Below are positions 13,054-64,000 of a DNA stretch of 64,000 nt, piece by piece. A program made the translations under genes and the position numbers. How positions within the stretch are numbered: the first letter of the stretch is position 1; every line of letters starts with the position of its first letter. The DNA comes from Glandiceps talaboti (lineage: Eukaryota; Hemichordata; Enteropneusta; Spengelidae): positions 10,351,540 through 10,415,539 of the forward strand of contig NC_135569.1 of assembly GCF_964340395.1 (NCBI RefSeq), read 5' to 3'. The notes beneath the pieces are model-generated. The model saw only the letters and a list, made by a program, of their open reading frames with translations. It had not been told where the DNA came from and ran no database searches.

Positions 13054-13205
13054 TTTTATTGGGAATGTCACTGCATTCAATGTTATGCCTGGACTGCTAT
13101 GACTGCGAGATTTCTGCCGATACTACCAATTCAACCACATGCAGAAATAATTTCACATATGAAAAAAATGTGAAAACTTGCAATAAAAGTGATGACCAAT
13201 GCCTT
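13054..13205 (+). CDS. Ly6-like gene, exon with leader end and first finger
   Basis: The acceptor is CCTTTTGCAG at 13053 and the donor CTT|GTAAGT at 13206. The exon opens with two bases that complete a split codon, then LLGMSLHSMLCLDCYDCEI. Cys residues continue through TCRNNFTYEKNVKTC and QCL. Confidence 0.85.
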
Positions 13206-14199
13206 GTAAGTTGGCTGCATATGATATTATTACTTTACTGTGTTAGCTCCCTTGTCTGGGCAAGTTAGGCTAAAAAAAAATTGTTCGGTTCTGGTAACCT
13301 TGTTAGAAAACGCCACTCTATTGTAAGTACAATTAAACAAAGGTCAGTTCATAGCTTATATCAACATGTCGCAACAACAGTTCCAATTTGTGTCTATCTT
13401 AGTAAACCAATACCTCGGTTGCCAGAGTAGTATATAAACATGTCACAACAATAGTTTTAGTTTTTGTCTATCTTAGTAAACCGATATCTCAATTGCCATA
13501 GTAAGTAGTGTTGTTACTTGATGACAGAATAACATAGTGGAGTCCTCATCCTGGTACATAGGCTCACTGTATATATGTGTGTTTTGAAGAATGACATGCA
13601 ATACAAAGCAATGCAATACTAGTATTCAGTTCAATTTTCAGGTTCTTCTGGAAAAAAACGAGAACAATGAAATGATTTCTTTCCTTCGTGGATGTGCAGG
13701 AGTGGATTATTGTTCCCATGGTTACAGTGGATGTGTAGACAATATAGACGATGGTTAGTCTTGTGTCTTAATATATATAGAAAAAATATACTAAACTACT
13801 GGGTATTATCAGTGGTGGTTGCCATGGATATTTTGCATATGATTATGACGGTTATTTCTAGTACTGAATTCGTTTGCTAAAATTATCTATCTTACAGCCA
13901 TTTTTCAAAATGGTGGCGGTGGTGGGGTGTTGTTCAAATTTATCTCCCTTTTCAAACTGTTACACAGGAAGAATGTAAATCATTCCAGGTACTAAATTCA
14001 TAGCAGAAGCAGTATCTTACACTTGATGTTGTGTTTTACTTTAACAGATTCTATATTTTGTGGCTACTGCTGTGATCGAGACTTGTGCAACACTGGTTAC
14101 TCCAGTGGAAATAGTATTGGTAGTGATCACGTGACATTACGATCAGAAAACATGGTGTACTTCTATGTTTCTATGGTAACCATAACACTACTCACCTGA
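13054..14199 (+). CDS. Ly6/uPAR-like three-finger GPI-anchored protein, 5' exon missing (3 exons)
   Basis: Three plus-strand exons (13054-13205, 13642-13753, 14048-14199) join in phase to a small cysteine-rich secreted protein. The order is: end of a hydrophobic leader, then CLDCYDC, spaced single Cys residues, GCAGVDYCSHGYSGC, and the Ly6 signature CCDRDLCN. A short linker and a hydrophobic tail (MVYFYVSMVTITLLT) ending at TGA follow, as expected for a GPI-attachment signal. Family members act at the cell surface as ligands, co-receptors or modulators; the ligand here cannot be read from sequence. The initiator exon (start of the leader) lies upstream and was not found. It converges with VPS13D. 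I am confident of the family and not of the orthologue. Confidence 0.85.
13300..13505. repeat. Dispersed repeat, tandem pair (TAGACACAAA family)
   Basis: Two adjacent copies share ACATGTCRCAACAACAGTT-like, TGTCTATCTTAGTAAACC and TTGCCAGAGTAGTATA blocks. Reverse-oriented relatives lie at 41400-41550, and parts occur at 61990-62060 and 62920-63000. This sits in an intron of the Ly6-like gene. Confidence 0.6.
13642..13753 (+). CDS. Ly6-like gene, second-finger exon
   Basis: The acceptor is CAATTTTCAG, the donor ATG|GTTAGT. It reads LEKNENNEMISFLRGCAGV then DYCSHGYSGCVDNIDD, in phase 0 at its start and phase 1 at its end. Confidence 0.85.
14048..14199 (+). CDS. Ly6-like gene, last exon with CCxxxLCN and GPI signal
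   Basis: The acceptor is CTTTAACAG. The exon reads SIFCGYCCDRDLCNTGYSSG, a polar spacer, then the hydrophobic tail and TGA at 14197-14199. The pattern is diagnostic of Ly6/uPAR domains. Confidence 0.88.
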
Positions 14200-15160
14200 G
14201 ACCCTCATTATTACTGGTCAACTTGGGAACTTACTTCTTTCATGAGTTGCACTTGGAGATGGGAGCAATTTGCAAAAAACTCAAATTCTTACTATGGATA
14301 ACTTGAGTGATGTCGGTTGAAAGGTGAAAGTTAACTGCAATTTTCATTCTTTTGCTGCTTCAAGTAGTTCTTGATCAATGAATGATCTAACCACTGTCAA
14401 TGAACCTTTCTGATTGGTCAAAAAGTTGCAGGATAATGACATATGGCATGCATAGGTATGCTTCATCGTCATGAAAATCACACATATGTCAAGGGTTTGA
14501 AACTAGTTTTACCTGGTTTTAACTGGTTTCAAACCAGTTAAAACCAATTTTAGCTGGTTTCAAACTAGTTTCAACCAGTTTTAAATAGTTTTCACCAGTT
14601 TTAAACTAACTTCAATTCAACTAATGTTGGATTGTTTTTAACTATGTACTGTAAATTAGTCTTTTTTTGTGCTTTAGTGCAATTTTTTGTGTATGAGCTG
14701 GTTCTCAAAATACATCATTATTGTTATTATTATTACTATTTAATGGTTTGTTTGAAATATTACAAACACTGGGTTTATAACAACATGGCTACTATGTAGT
14801 CATGTTACAGCCTGTTTCAAGTCACTGTTTTAGGTTCTGTTTGATACAAGCACACAGAAACCAAGAAACTGCACATTCTAGCATGATTGCAATTTCATGC
14901 CATAATTTGACTGAAATGAAAGCTGCAACTAGATTAAGACACACAGGCACCACTGTTTTAATATTCTAATGTCTGCATGGTGGCACATTACTTCATTTCA
15001 TTGACACAAAATGCACCAAGAAATTGTATTCATTCATGTTGCTAAGTGTAGCGTGTGCAGTTTCCTATTGACTTCTGCATGGCTGTATGATATACAGCCA
15101 GTGAACACTAACATGAAATGAGCTGTAGTAAGTAACAATCAAAGTCACATATATTCAATC
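14200..15160. other. 3' untranslated/intergenic; AACTGGTTT-rich stretch
   Basis: No coding segment was seen. 14496-14600 consists of imperfect direct and inverted copies of AACTGGTTTCAAAC / GTTTTAACTGG, which could fold back on itself. Part of this may be the 3' UTR of the Ly6-like gene. Confidence 0.45.
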
Positions 15161-15167
15161 AGATAAG

Positions 15168-15173
15168 TTTATT
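15168..15173 (-). promoter_or_regulatory. Candidate VPS13D poly(A) signal
   Basis: AATAAA on the minus strand, about 1.7 kb downstream of the VPS13D stop codon. The intervening 3' region is largely tandem repeats. It is unproven and could be a chance match. Confidence 0.3.
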
Positions 15174-15226
15174 CAAATAACCCTCCTCTGTACATTAATC
15201 TGGGACTCATGTATACAATACACATG

Positions 15227-15232
15227 AATAAA
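15227..15232 (+). promoter_or_regulatory. Candidate Ly6-like gene poly(A) signal
   Basis: AATAAA on the plus strand about 1.0 kb after the TGA. Together with the opposite-strand signal at 15168 it would mean the two converging transcripts overlap slightly. Confidence 0.3.
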
Positions 15233-15899
15233 TTGTTTTTGACAAATTACAACTCTGTACACATGAATTTTAATTTTGTAACTACATAATACATCTTGGC
15301 ATACTAAAGAAAAATTCCCCTAAACCATCATACAGACCAGACTCAAGTCACTCACAGTTTTAAGTTATGTAAAAATCTGACTATTTTCACCAAGTCTATT
15401 GTTTGTAGAGATCATGGTAGGAAATTTGCATAACCCACCATGTTGGATAGTGCATCATGGGACATGTATCATTCCATATATTTTTGGATTTCATTGTGTA
15501 AGTGTAGGTTAGTTATTCTCCAATCAAATTAAATATTTCATAATCAAGTCGTCCTCATCTTTTTTAGAATTCAAACACACATCAGATCTAATCTTGATTT
15601 CAATCATACAAATCAGTTCAACTATGTGCAACAGTGCACAGTTTTCATCATACTAGTTCTTAATTTTCGTAGTAGATCCCCTGTGAATTGATACCAAGTT
15701 CAGAGTTTAGCTTGGTAGACAAATGAAAAAGTCTGTCTGTTGAAAATCTGGGATTCAAATAAGGCAGAGGTTTTAACCAGACTTGGACTTGTCGTTTTAG
15801 TCAAACTCAAGTTATGCCATACTCAAGTCCATCTGTGTTGAAAAGTCTGTCGTACCATATCACTGTAGTTGGACTGATATTTATTTGTACTATGAACTC

Positions 15900-16880
15900 A
15901 GACGAATAAACTCTGACCTACTGTAAGTCATCACATTCACTCTTAAATTTACATAGCAAACCCCTGGTGTACAAATAATCTAGGACCTGTTGTAACTCAT
16001 TGCATTCACTCTAAATTTATATAGCAAATCCCACAGTGTCACCTGGTAGTTTAGTCTGGGTATAAATGAGCTGGGACCTGTTGTAACTCATTGCATTCAC
16101 TCTAAATTTATACAGCAAATCTCACAGTGTCACCTGGAAGTTTAGTCTGGGTATAAATGAGCTGGGACCTGTTGTAACTCATTGCATTCACTCTAAATTT
16201 ATATAGCAAATCCCACAGTGTCACCTGGTAGTTTAGTCTGGGTATAAATAAGTTGGGACCTGTTGTAACTCATTGCATTCACTCTAAATTTATATAGCAA
16301 ATCCCACAGTGTCACCTGGTAGTTTAGTCTGGGTATAAATAAGTTGGGACCTGTTGTAACTCATTGCATTCACTCTAAATTTATACAGCAAATCCCATAG
16401 TGTAACCTAGTTAATAGTGTAGTCTGGGTATAAATAAGCTGGGACCTGCTCCGAGTCATGTACTCACTCTTAAATTTACATAGCAAATTGCTAGTGTCAC
16501 CTTGTTAATAGTTTAAGCTGGGACCTGTTGTAACTCATTGAATTCACTCTTAAATTCACATAGCAAATCCCACAGTGTCATCTACTTACTAGTAATAGTT
16601 TAGGCAGGGTAAATAAGTTGGCATTTGCTGTGAGTCATCATGTTCATTCTTAACTTACATAGCAAATCCCACAATGTCACCTGGTTGATAGTTCATTTTC
16701 TAGTAGTTTGGTGTAGAAATAAGCCGTGACTTTCATAGCATTATCTCCTAATGTTCAAAGCAAAAACACCTGTGTCACCTTTCTAACTCTTACTAATATA
16801 AGTTAAAAGTTTGGTATACAAATCAACGAGGACTTGGCACTGTGTCTTCTGTGAATCAATTGTGTCATCTTGTCATTTTT
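15900..16880 (-). repeat. ~90-bp tandem array of diverged copies of the last VPS13D exon
   Basis: About ten units of 75-100 bp lie just downstream of the VPS13D stop. Read on the plus strand, each has GACCTGTTGTAACTCATTGC, ACTCTAAATTTATATAGC, CAAATCCCACAGTGTCACCT and TAGTCTGGGTATAAATAAG. These align in order with the last exon: GACCTGCTGTAATTCATCAT, the GCATAATTTATCC block, ACTGGGTCACCTGAG and GTTTGGTATACAAATC. Units nearest the exon (16600-16830) are intermediate in sequence. On the gene strand many units keep CAG|GTGAC and an open frame beginning VTLWDLLYKF. The units are probable relics of terminal-exon duplication. Confidence 0.75.
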
Positions 16881-58759
<41,879 letters not shown>

Positions 58760-61280
58760 CTGAAATTAAAAAGAGTATGAATTACTACCACGGAAATAAG
58801 CTATTACAATAATTAACAAACCAAACCTATTGTTGGTGCATGGGCATGATAAATTATACAAGTGGGTGATAGCGATGTCTTGGTTATGTGGATATAATCA
58901 CCCTGTAATCAAGATAATGTAAACCCTGAATGAGGTTAATATTGAATATGTGTGGCAACTCGACGAAAACTCATTCAGAGAAGCCAGTCTAATTGTAATT
59001 ATTATTGTTATGTACACTCCATGTGACTCAAAAAATATATGTTTTCAAAAAGTCATACGTTTGTCACATGTATGTCACATGTACATCACATGTGTGTCAC
59101 ATGTACATCACATGTATGCCACATGTATATAACACACAAACAACTGTTAGTTTCAGTTTATATTCTAGGAAATATTGTTCCTGGTATATATGAATAATAT
59201 GTATATCCTGAAGCTCTTTACAACGTTGTTTTTAATGATTTGTTATGTCATGGAAACCACCATTATTGAAAACTTATGACCCATGTGTGATTCAGTCTTA
59301 TTTTAAGAACACTGGAACCAATAGTGTGAGTGAATTACAATCTTAATGTGACATGTGACAAGCTGACTAGCCTGGAGGCTTGTCTATCAGTCTAAACATA
59401 CTGGCCGACAACATCATCAAACCAGATAGTGAAGTCTCTGGACTACAAGACGACAGAAGAACACTGGTCACAACATACCCTTTTTTTATCGGCCACATGT
59501 ACTTTAGCTGAATATATGTAAAAGCATAAATCTTCGATGGAAACAGGTCCTATTATGTGTTATCTTATTTCTATATTCAGCTGTTGTAAAAGGTGTCAAC
59601 AACCACTGCACTGAATACGGTAGTCTGACTGGATAAATTATTACTAGTAGTGTCTACTTTCCTCTGTCTGCTAAATTAAAGTTCACCTGAGATGTGCTAA
59701 TTGCCATTCTGCCAAATTTTTCATGCACCACAATAAATACAACTACATGTGTACATTATATGTTGTGTACCACAGCTAGGCCACATGTTTTTCAACTCAA
59801 ACAAAAAATGAAAGCAAAAATAAAAGGGACAAGTATCATGTACGAATACTGCTGTGTTGATAAAACGGTTGTTACAGGTCTTATGTCCAATGCAAAAACT
59901 GTAACATAAAATTGTAAACCTGGCTAATGACTTAGTTTCACTAATTTTACTGGAAGACAAAAATGCAAAGATATGTAGTGACTAAAATTCCTTCTTGTAC
60001 ATGAACACAATGTACAAGTCTGGTAATTAGTAAAAAAATAGTTTTTGAGAACTAGCTGAAGACTGTAGAATCGCAAAATTTTGTAGGAGTGAAAATATCT
60101 AGGTTTACAATAATACATTTGTAAAGGGATTATTAAAGCTAGGTACAGTGTTCTGAAGGTGTGTTACATGCATATATCATGTTTACAAGACAGCTTAGCT
60201 TCTTTGAAAATAACACCTTCATTAATGTAGTTATTGCTGTACACAGTCAGACAAATACTGCCTATAGCGAAAGATTCAATACTTCACTAATCAACCAGAA
60301 TTGATAACTATCAACAGTATAGTGGTGGCTACGAAAACATTTCTCTACTGTCTACTTTATATGCCTAACTTCAGAGCAAACAATTTTTCATGCATTACAA
60401 AATAGTCAGAATTTAGTTCATAGTACATGTACTTTGTGATTTCCATCACGTAGAACTATATAATATTTAGTGTTGAATGACTTCTTGGCCAATATTTCTT
60501 ACACTGTAACTGTTACAGTTTGTTATATTAAATGGGCATATTAGGGTCTTGGTACTATCTTTACTATAGTCTAGTTCCTATACAGTATCATTGCGATTTA
60601 CAACTCTGGTCACAGTTTAGTTAACTTACAGACCATGTTAGCATTCTGACTATCTGTACTAGGGAAATCCCCAATCTATGTATAACCATCAGCACAGCCT
60701 CCAAATATGGAAGAAGGAAGTCTATATTTAGCAACACCAATGTGCAGGATACACCATGTGACTCTCTATATATGGTACGAATAAGTCCATATTTGGTAAG
60801 TTGATCATGCCTAGACCGAATGAGAAACCAGATACAGCAAGAGATAAAGGCATGCACATCACATGATTTTAGCAAATGTTTGCTTACTCTCTCTTATATA
60901 ACATATTGCCCTTTGGTTTCTGTGGATAGATCAAAGAAAATTGCTCAGTAGTATCTGTTGTAATATTTTAAGAAGCAGCCAGTGTACATTGTAAGTAACT
61001 CGTCTATTTTGTAATGTTTGGGGTTACAGGGTCTTGCCAGCAGAAGCCTGTAAAAATTGGAATTACTTTGCTTACTGGTAAAAATAATAGTTTTTTTCTA
61101 ATTTTCACAATAATATCCTGCCTGTTTTTTCTACTTCCCATTGGCCAAAGATTACAGGGTAACCTTACATGTTGTTAAGAAGCATGAATGATGAAAAGAA
61201 TGGCAGTCATATATAATTCTACTATTATAACACTCAGTTTAACTTTTTGTTGTCTGAGTATCTGATTTTCATCCGCCTAT
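58760..61280. other. VPS13D intron upstream of w1, no exon seen
   Basis: 59060-59130 is an 18-bp-type repeat of CACATGTACATCACATG. No splice-flanked coding segment was found; the minus-strand frame near 60621-60875 lacks splice context. Confidence 0.5.
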
Positions 61281-61282
61281 AA

Positions 61283-61643
61283 GCCAAAAAAAAGAATTGT
61301 TTCTGGTCAGGACAGGTTGTCGAAAATGGTGCGATGACACAATTTTATTCTTTTCTTTTTTTAAAATTCTCAACAAACCTGTAACACTCAATTTTACTAT
61401 TTATGAGTTACTGTTCTTTTCATTTAGTACTTTAGAGCAAGTGTGTATGTGGGGCAGATGTCATTTGCTTGTTCATGATTGGCTCTGCAGTTGTCTTAAA
61501 TGAAGTAGGGAGGGTTATTTTTGTGTTTCTCCCCTCGGATCTGCAGACAGTATGGACTGGACAAACACACACAAAAAAAGACAGATGCAAGGGTATTTAA
61601 CTTGATTTGCATGCTGACCAGAAACAATTCTTTTTTTTGTGGC
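61283..61643. mobile_element. ~360-bp MITE with ~28-bp TIRs
   Basis: GCCAAAAAAAAGAATTGTTT / CTGGTCAG on the left is mirrored by CTGACCAGAAACAATTCTTT / TTTTTGTGGC on the right. The interior is similar to 24295-24600 in reverse orientation. Confidence 0.82.
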
Positions 61644-62079
61644 CATGTATAGCACTGTTATAGTGTTCAATGCGTCTGGATTGACTAGTCTACAGGATTA
61701 CACTTAGTTTCAGCCTAATCCAGTCATGAAGGGATTTTAGTTATTGTCTTACGCTTTCTCTCTAAGGATAGCATAAATATGTCTGGATTCTACACTAGCA
61801 TTTGACATTTGAGTTTCCAAACTAGGGCACGAGTAGGAAGGTATACTGCTATCCATACCACTAACCTTGAGACAGTGAATTAAGCTACACCTGTATTCAA
61901 ATTATAGGGGAATGTTACTCCAGGAAATAGATGTAGGTGACGTCAATTCATAAAATCACTTTTCAGAATCCAATTATTTCCTGAACACAGTAGGCTATAC
62001 TACTTTGGCAATTGAAGTCTCAGTTTAAGATAGACATAAACTGTGACATGTTGATATAAGCTATTGAATGGACATTGGT

Positions 62080-62412
62080 TTACAACGAGTAACACTGAAG
62101 TAAAGCACTTTCTTTATGTACTACACTCATTTATATCATTCATATCAAGTGTAAAAGTATACTGTTTCAATTGGTTTATTTACAATTATACAAGCCTAGC
62201 ATGTGGCCTTTCTAATGTGGTCAATTAGCAAATGAAACAGTATCCTTTTACACTTGATAAACGATTGTGGTACATACAGAAAACGCTTTACTCTGGTGTT
62301 ATGGGTTGTATTTTAGCAAATGAAACAGTTTACTTTTACACTTGATATGGGTGCTATAACCGATTGTGGTACATACAGAAAATGCTTTACTTTAGTGTTA
62401 TGGTTTGTAATT
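62080..62412. mobile_element. Palindromic MITE, family 5 (copy B) with an extra half
   Basis: AACACTGAAGTAAAGCACTT, TATCAAGTGTAAAAGTATAC and TGTTTCAATTGGTTTATTTA match 53632-53860 and are mirrored within the copy. The right half is then repeated at 62313-62412 (AGCAAATGAAACAGTTTACT, GGTACATACAGAAAATGCTT). Confidence 0.75.
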
Positions 62413-62764
62413 GTACTGACACAGTGACAGTAGGGTGGTGTTTCTAATGACACCTATTTTCTTTCAGGGTACATTTTTGGGGATTTCCAATGTTTACACT
62501 ATCTTGTGTAGCATTAAACTTTTGATCAAAACACAAACTTGAGAATTGTTACCTGAAATTTACAACTGCGTATTTCAGTCTTTGGCAACAGAAATTATAC
62601 GAAATTACATGAGTCATTTCCATTCCCCAGCCTGTATCAAAACCATTGTGATTTATTATACATTTACGCACTATTTTGATCACATGGGGATTAGCACAAC
62701 AGAGGTATTACTATCACCCACTTGTGTAGTCTAACACATTGAACAACTGTAACAATAGTTTTAA

Positions 62765-63000
62765 CTAAGACATACATGTTGTATTTTATGACCTCCTGTT
62801 ATTAGATAACATGTGGAGTTGGTTGTTTGAATTGGACTTTCCAAAGAGAGTAATTGTCTATATACAGGGGTCTTATCTTGAAAATTTATCTTGAAAATTA
62901 CAGTTGTGTATATTCCCTAGACGCTGGTCAATAGCATTGTATTTAGTTTGTGTCTATCTTAGCAAACTGAGACCTTGATAGCCAGAATAGTACCACACCT
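62765..63000. repeat. Dispersed repeat, family 4 (continuous copy)
   Basis: GTATTTTATGACCTCCTGTT, TTGAATTGGACTTTCCAAAG and CAGTTGTGTATATTCCCTAG match 42190-42466 in reverse complement. It also includes the TGTGTCTATCTTAGCAAACT block of the 13300 repeat. Confidence 0.7.
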
Positions 63001-63362
63001 GGTACTAAATAAGTGTATCGCTACATAGGATCTCCTTCATGAGTGTTATAATTCCATAAATCATAGTGGTTTCAATACAGGCTGAGGAGGGGAAATGACT
63101 CACGTACATGTCATTTACCACTTCTCGAAATTCTGACTCTGAGAGTACTTTGTATTAAACAGCTGAGGATCTCAGACGTATTCAGGTTCTTCAGTGAACC
63201 ATACATCCTACATGAAAGTAGTGTCTATGAGTGAACAGACACTGGTTTAATCTGAAAGTTTTGGTTTCTATTTGGTTCTCAGCCTGTGAGCTAATGAGTA
63301 GACAGTACGAACAAAACTTGACATTGATGCCCAGTTGGTAAGGCTACTGTAATTTGACAAAA

Positions 63363-63905
63363 AGCCATGCTGACTTCATTTCAGCTGCAAAGAAGCCAAG
63401 CTAAATTCATTTTAGCTGCAAGGAAGCTAATCTGACTTCATTTCAGCTGCAAGGAAGCTATGCTGACTTCACTTCAGCTGCAAGGAAGCCATCCTGACTT
63501 CACTTCAGCTGCAAGGAAGCTATGTTGACTTCATTTCAGCAGCAAGGAAGCCATGCTGACTTCATTTTAGCTGCATGGAAACCATGCTGACTTCATTTTA
63601 GCTGCAAGGAAACAATGCTGACTTCATTTTAGCTGCAAGGAAGCCATGCTGACTTCATTTTAGCTGCAAGGAAGCCATGCTGACTTCATTTTAGCTGCAA
63701 GGAAGCCATGCTGACTTCATTTTAGCTGCAAGGAAGCTAATCTGACTTCATTTCATCTGCAAGGAAGCCATGTTGACTTCATTTTAGCTGCAAGGAAGCT
63801 ATGTTGACTTCATTTTAGCTGCAAGGAAGCTATGTTGACTTCACTTTAGCTGCAAGGAAGCCATTCTGACTTCAGTAAATGTCATTTTAGGGGCAAGGAA
63901 ACCAG
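63363..63905. repeat. 31-bp minisatellite, about 17 units
   Basis: The unit CATGCTGACTTCATTTTAGC / TGCAAGGAAGC repeats with point changes (GCTATGTTGAC, ACCATGCTGAC). On the VPS13D strand each unit contains GCTTCCTTGCAG, an acceptor-like sequence. Confidence 0.93.
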
Positions 63906-64000
63906 GCTGATTTAATTTTGCATGTATTGTATCGACAAGAAATCATTATCTGACTTGACAAAATATTACTAAAATTGTTACATTTTATTTTATTGTTTAG

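Noticed and set aside
59005-59193. His/Met/Cys-rich frame (VCHMYVTC repeats)
   Set aside because: Translation of the CACATGTA-type tandem repeat.
60621-60875. 84-codon minus-strand frame upstream of w1 as a further VPS13D exon
   Set aside because: No acceptor or donor at suitable positions and no similarity to the VPS13D region preceding w1.

Overview
The window is a stretch of AT-rich animal nuclear DNA with introns. GT-AG exons on both strands, dense simple repeats, tRNA-derived SINE-like copies and many small inverted-repeat elements point to an invertebrate metazoan, possibly a lancelet- or hemichordate-like marine deuterostome. The species cannot be fixed from the sequence alone. No rRNA gene, CRISPR array or prokaryotic feature was seen.

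The main gene is the 3' half of VPS13D, on the minus strand from 58759 down to 16881. I resolved 38 consecutive coding exons (called w1 to w38 in transcription order). Every junction has AC/CT (GT-AG on the minus strand) flanks, and the phases join without a break into 6,291 nt, which is 2,096 residues plus a stop. Product positions quoted below count from the first residue of w1. The UBA domain (w7) marks the VPS13D paralogue. It is followed by VAB/SHR-BD modules (w8 to w23), a ricin-type QxW region (w24 to w26), the VPS13 C-terminal helical region (w31 to w35) and a PH-like end (w36 to w38). The chorein N-terminal half lies beyond 64000.

On the plus strand, 13054-14199 holds three exons of a small Ly6/uPAR (three-finger) GPI-anchored protein whose first exon was not found. 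It converges tail to tail with VPS13D, with candidate poly(A) signals about 60 bp apart near 15.2 kb. Two orphan exon-like segments (6252-6320 and 9168-9238) could belong to another plus-strand gene.

The rest is repeats. 1-2.44 kb is a 51-bp minisatellite, 3-12 kb is intergenic transposon debris and microsatellites, and the VPS13D introns carry MITEs, SINEs and a 1.6-kb TIR transposon (42467-44059).

The most unusual feature is that several tandem arrays inside VPS13D are built from its own splice junctions. A 41-bp unit made of the end of exon w30 plus its GTAAG donor is repeated about 80 times (24704-28010). The acceptor of the last exon is repeated about 8 times (16951-17485). The body of the last exon appears in about 10 diverged copies, some with a usable acceptor and an open frame (15900-16880). 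Part of exon w22 plus donor-like sequence is repeated 4 times (35428-35716), and the donor of w19 is duplicated (37497-37654). The locus therefore holds long ladders of decoy splice sites next to the real ones.
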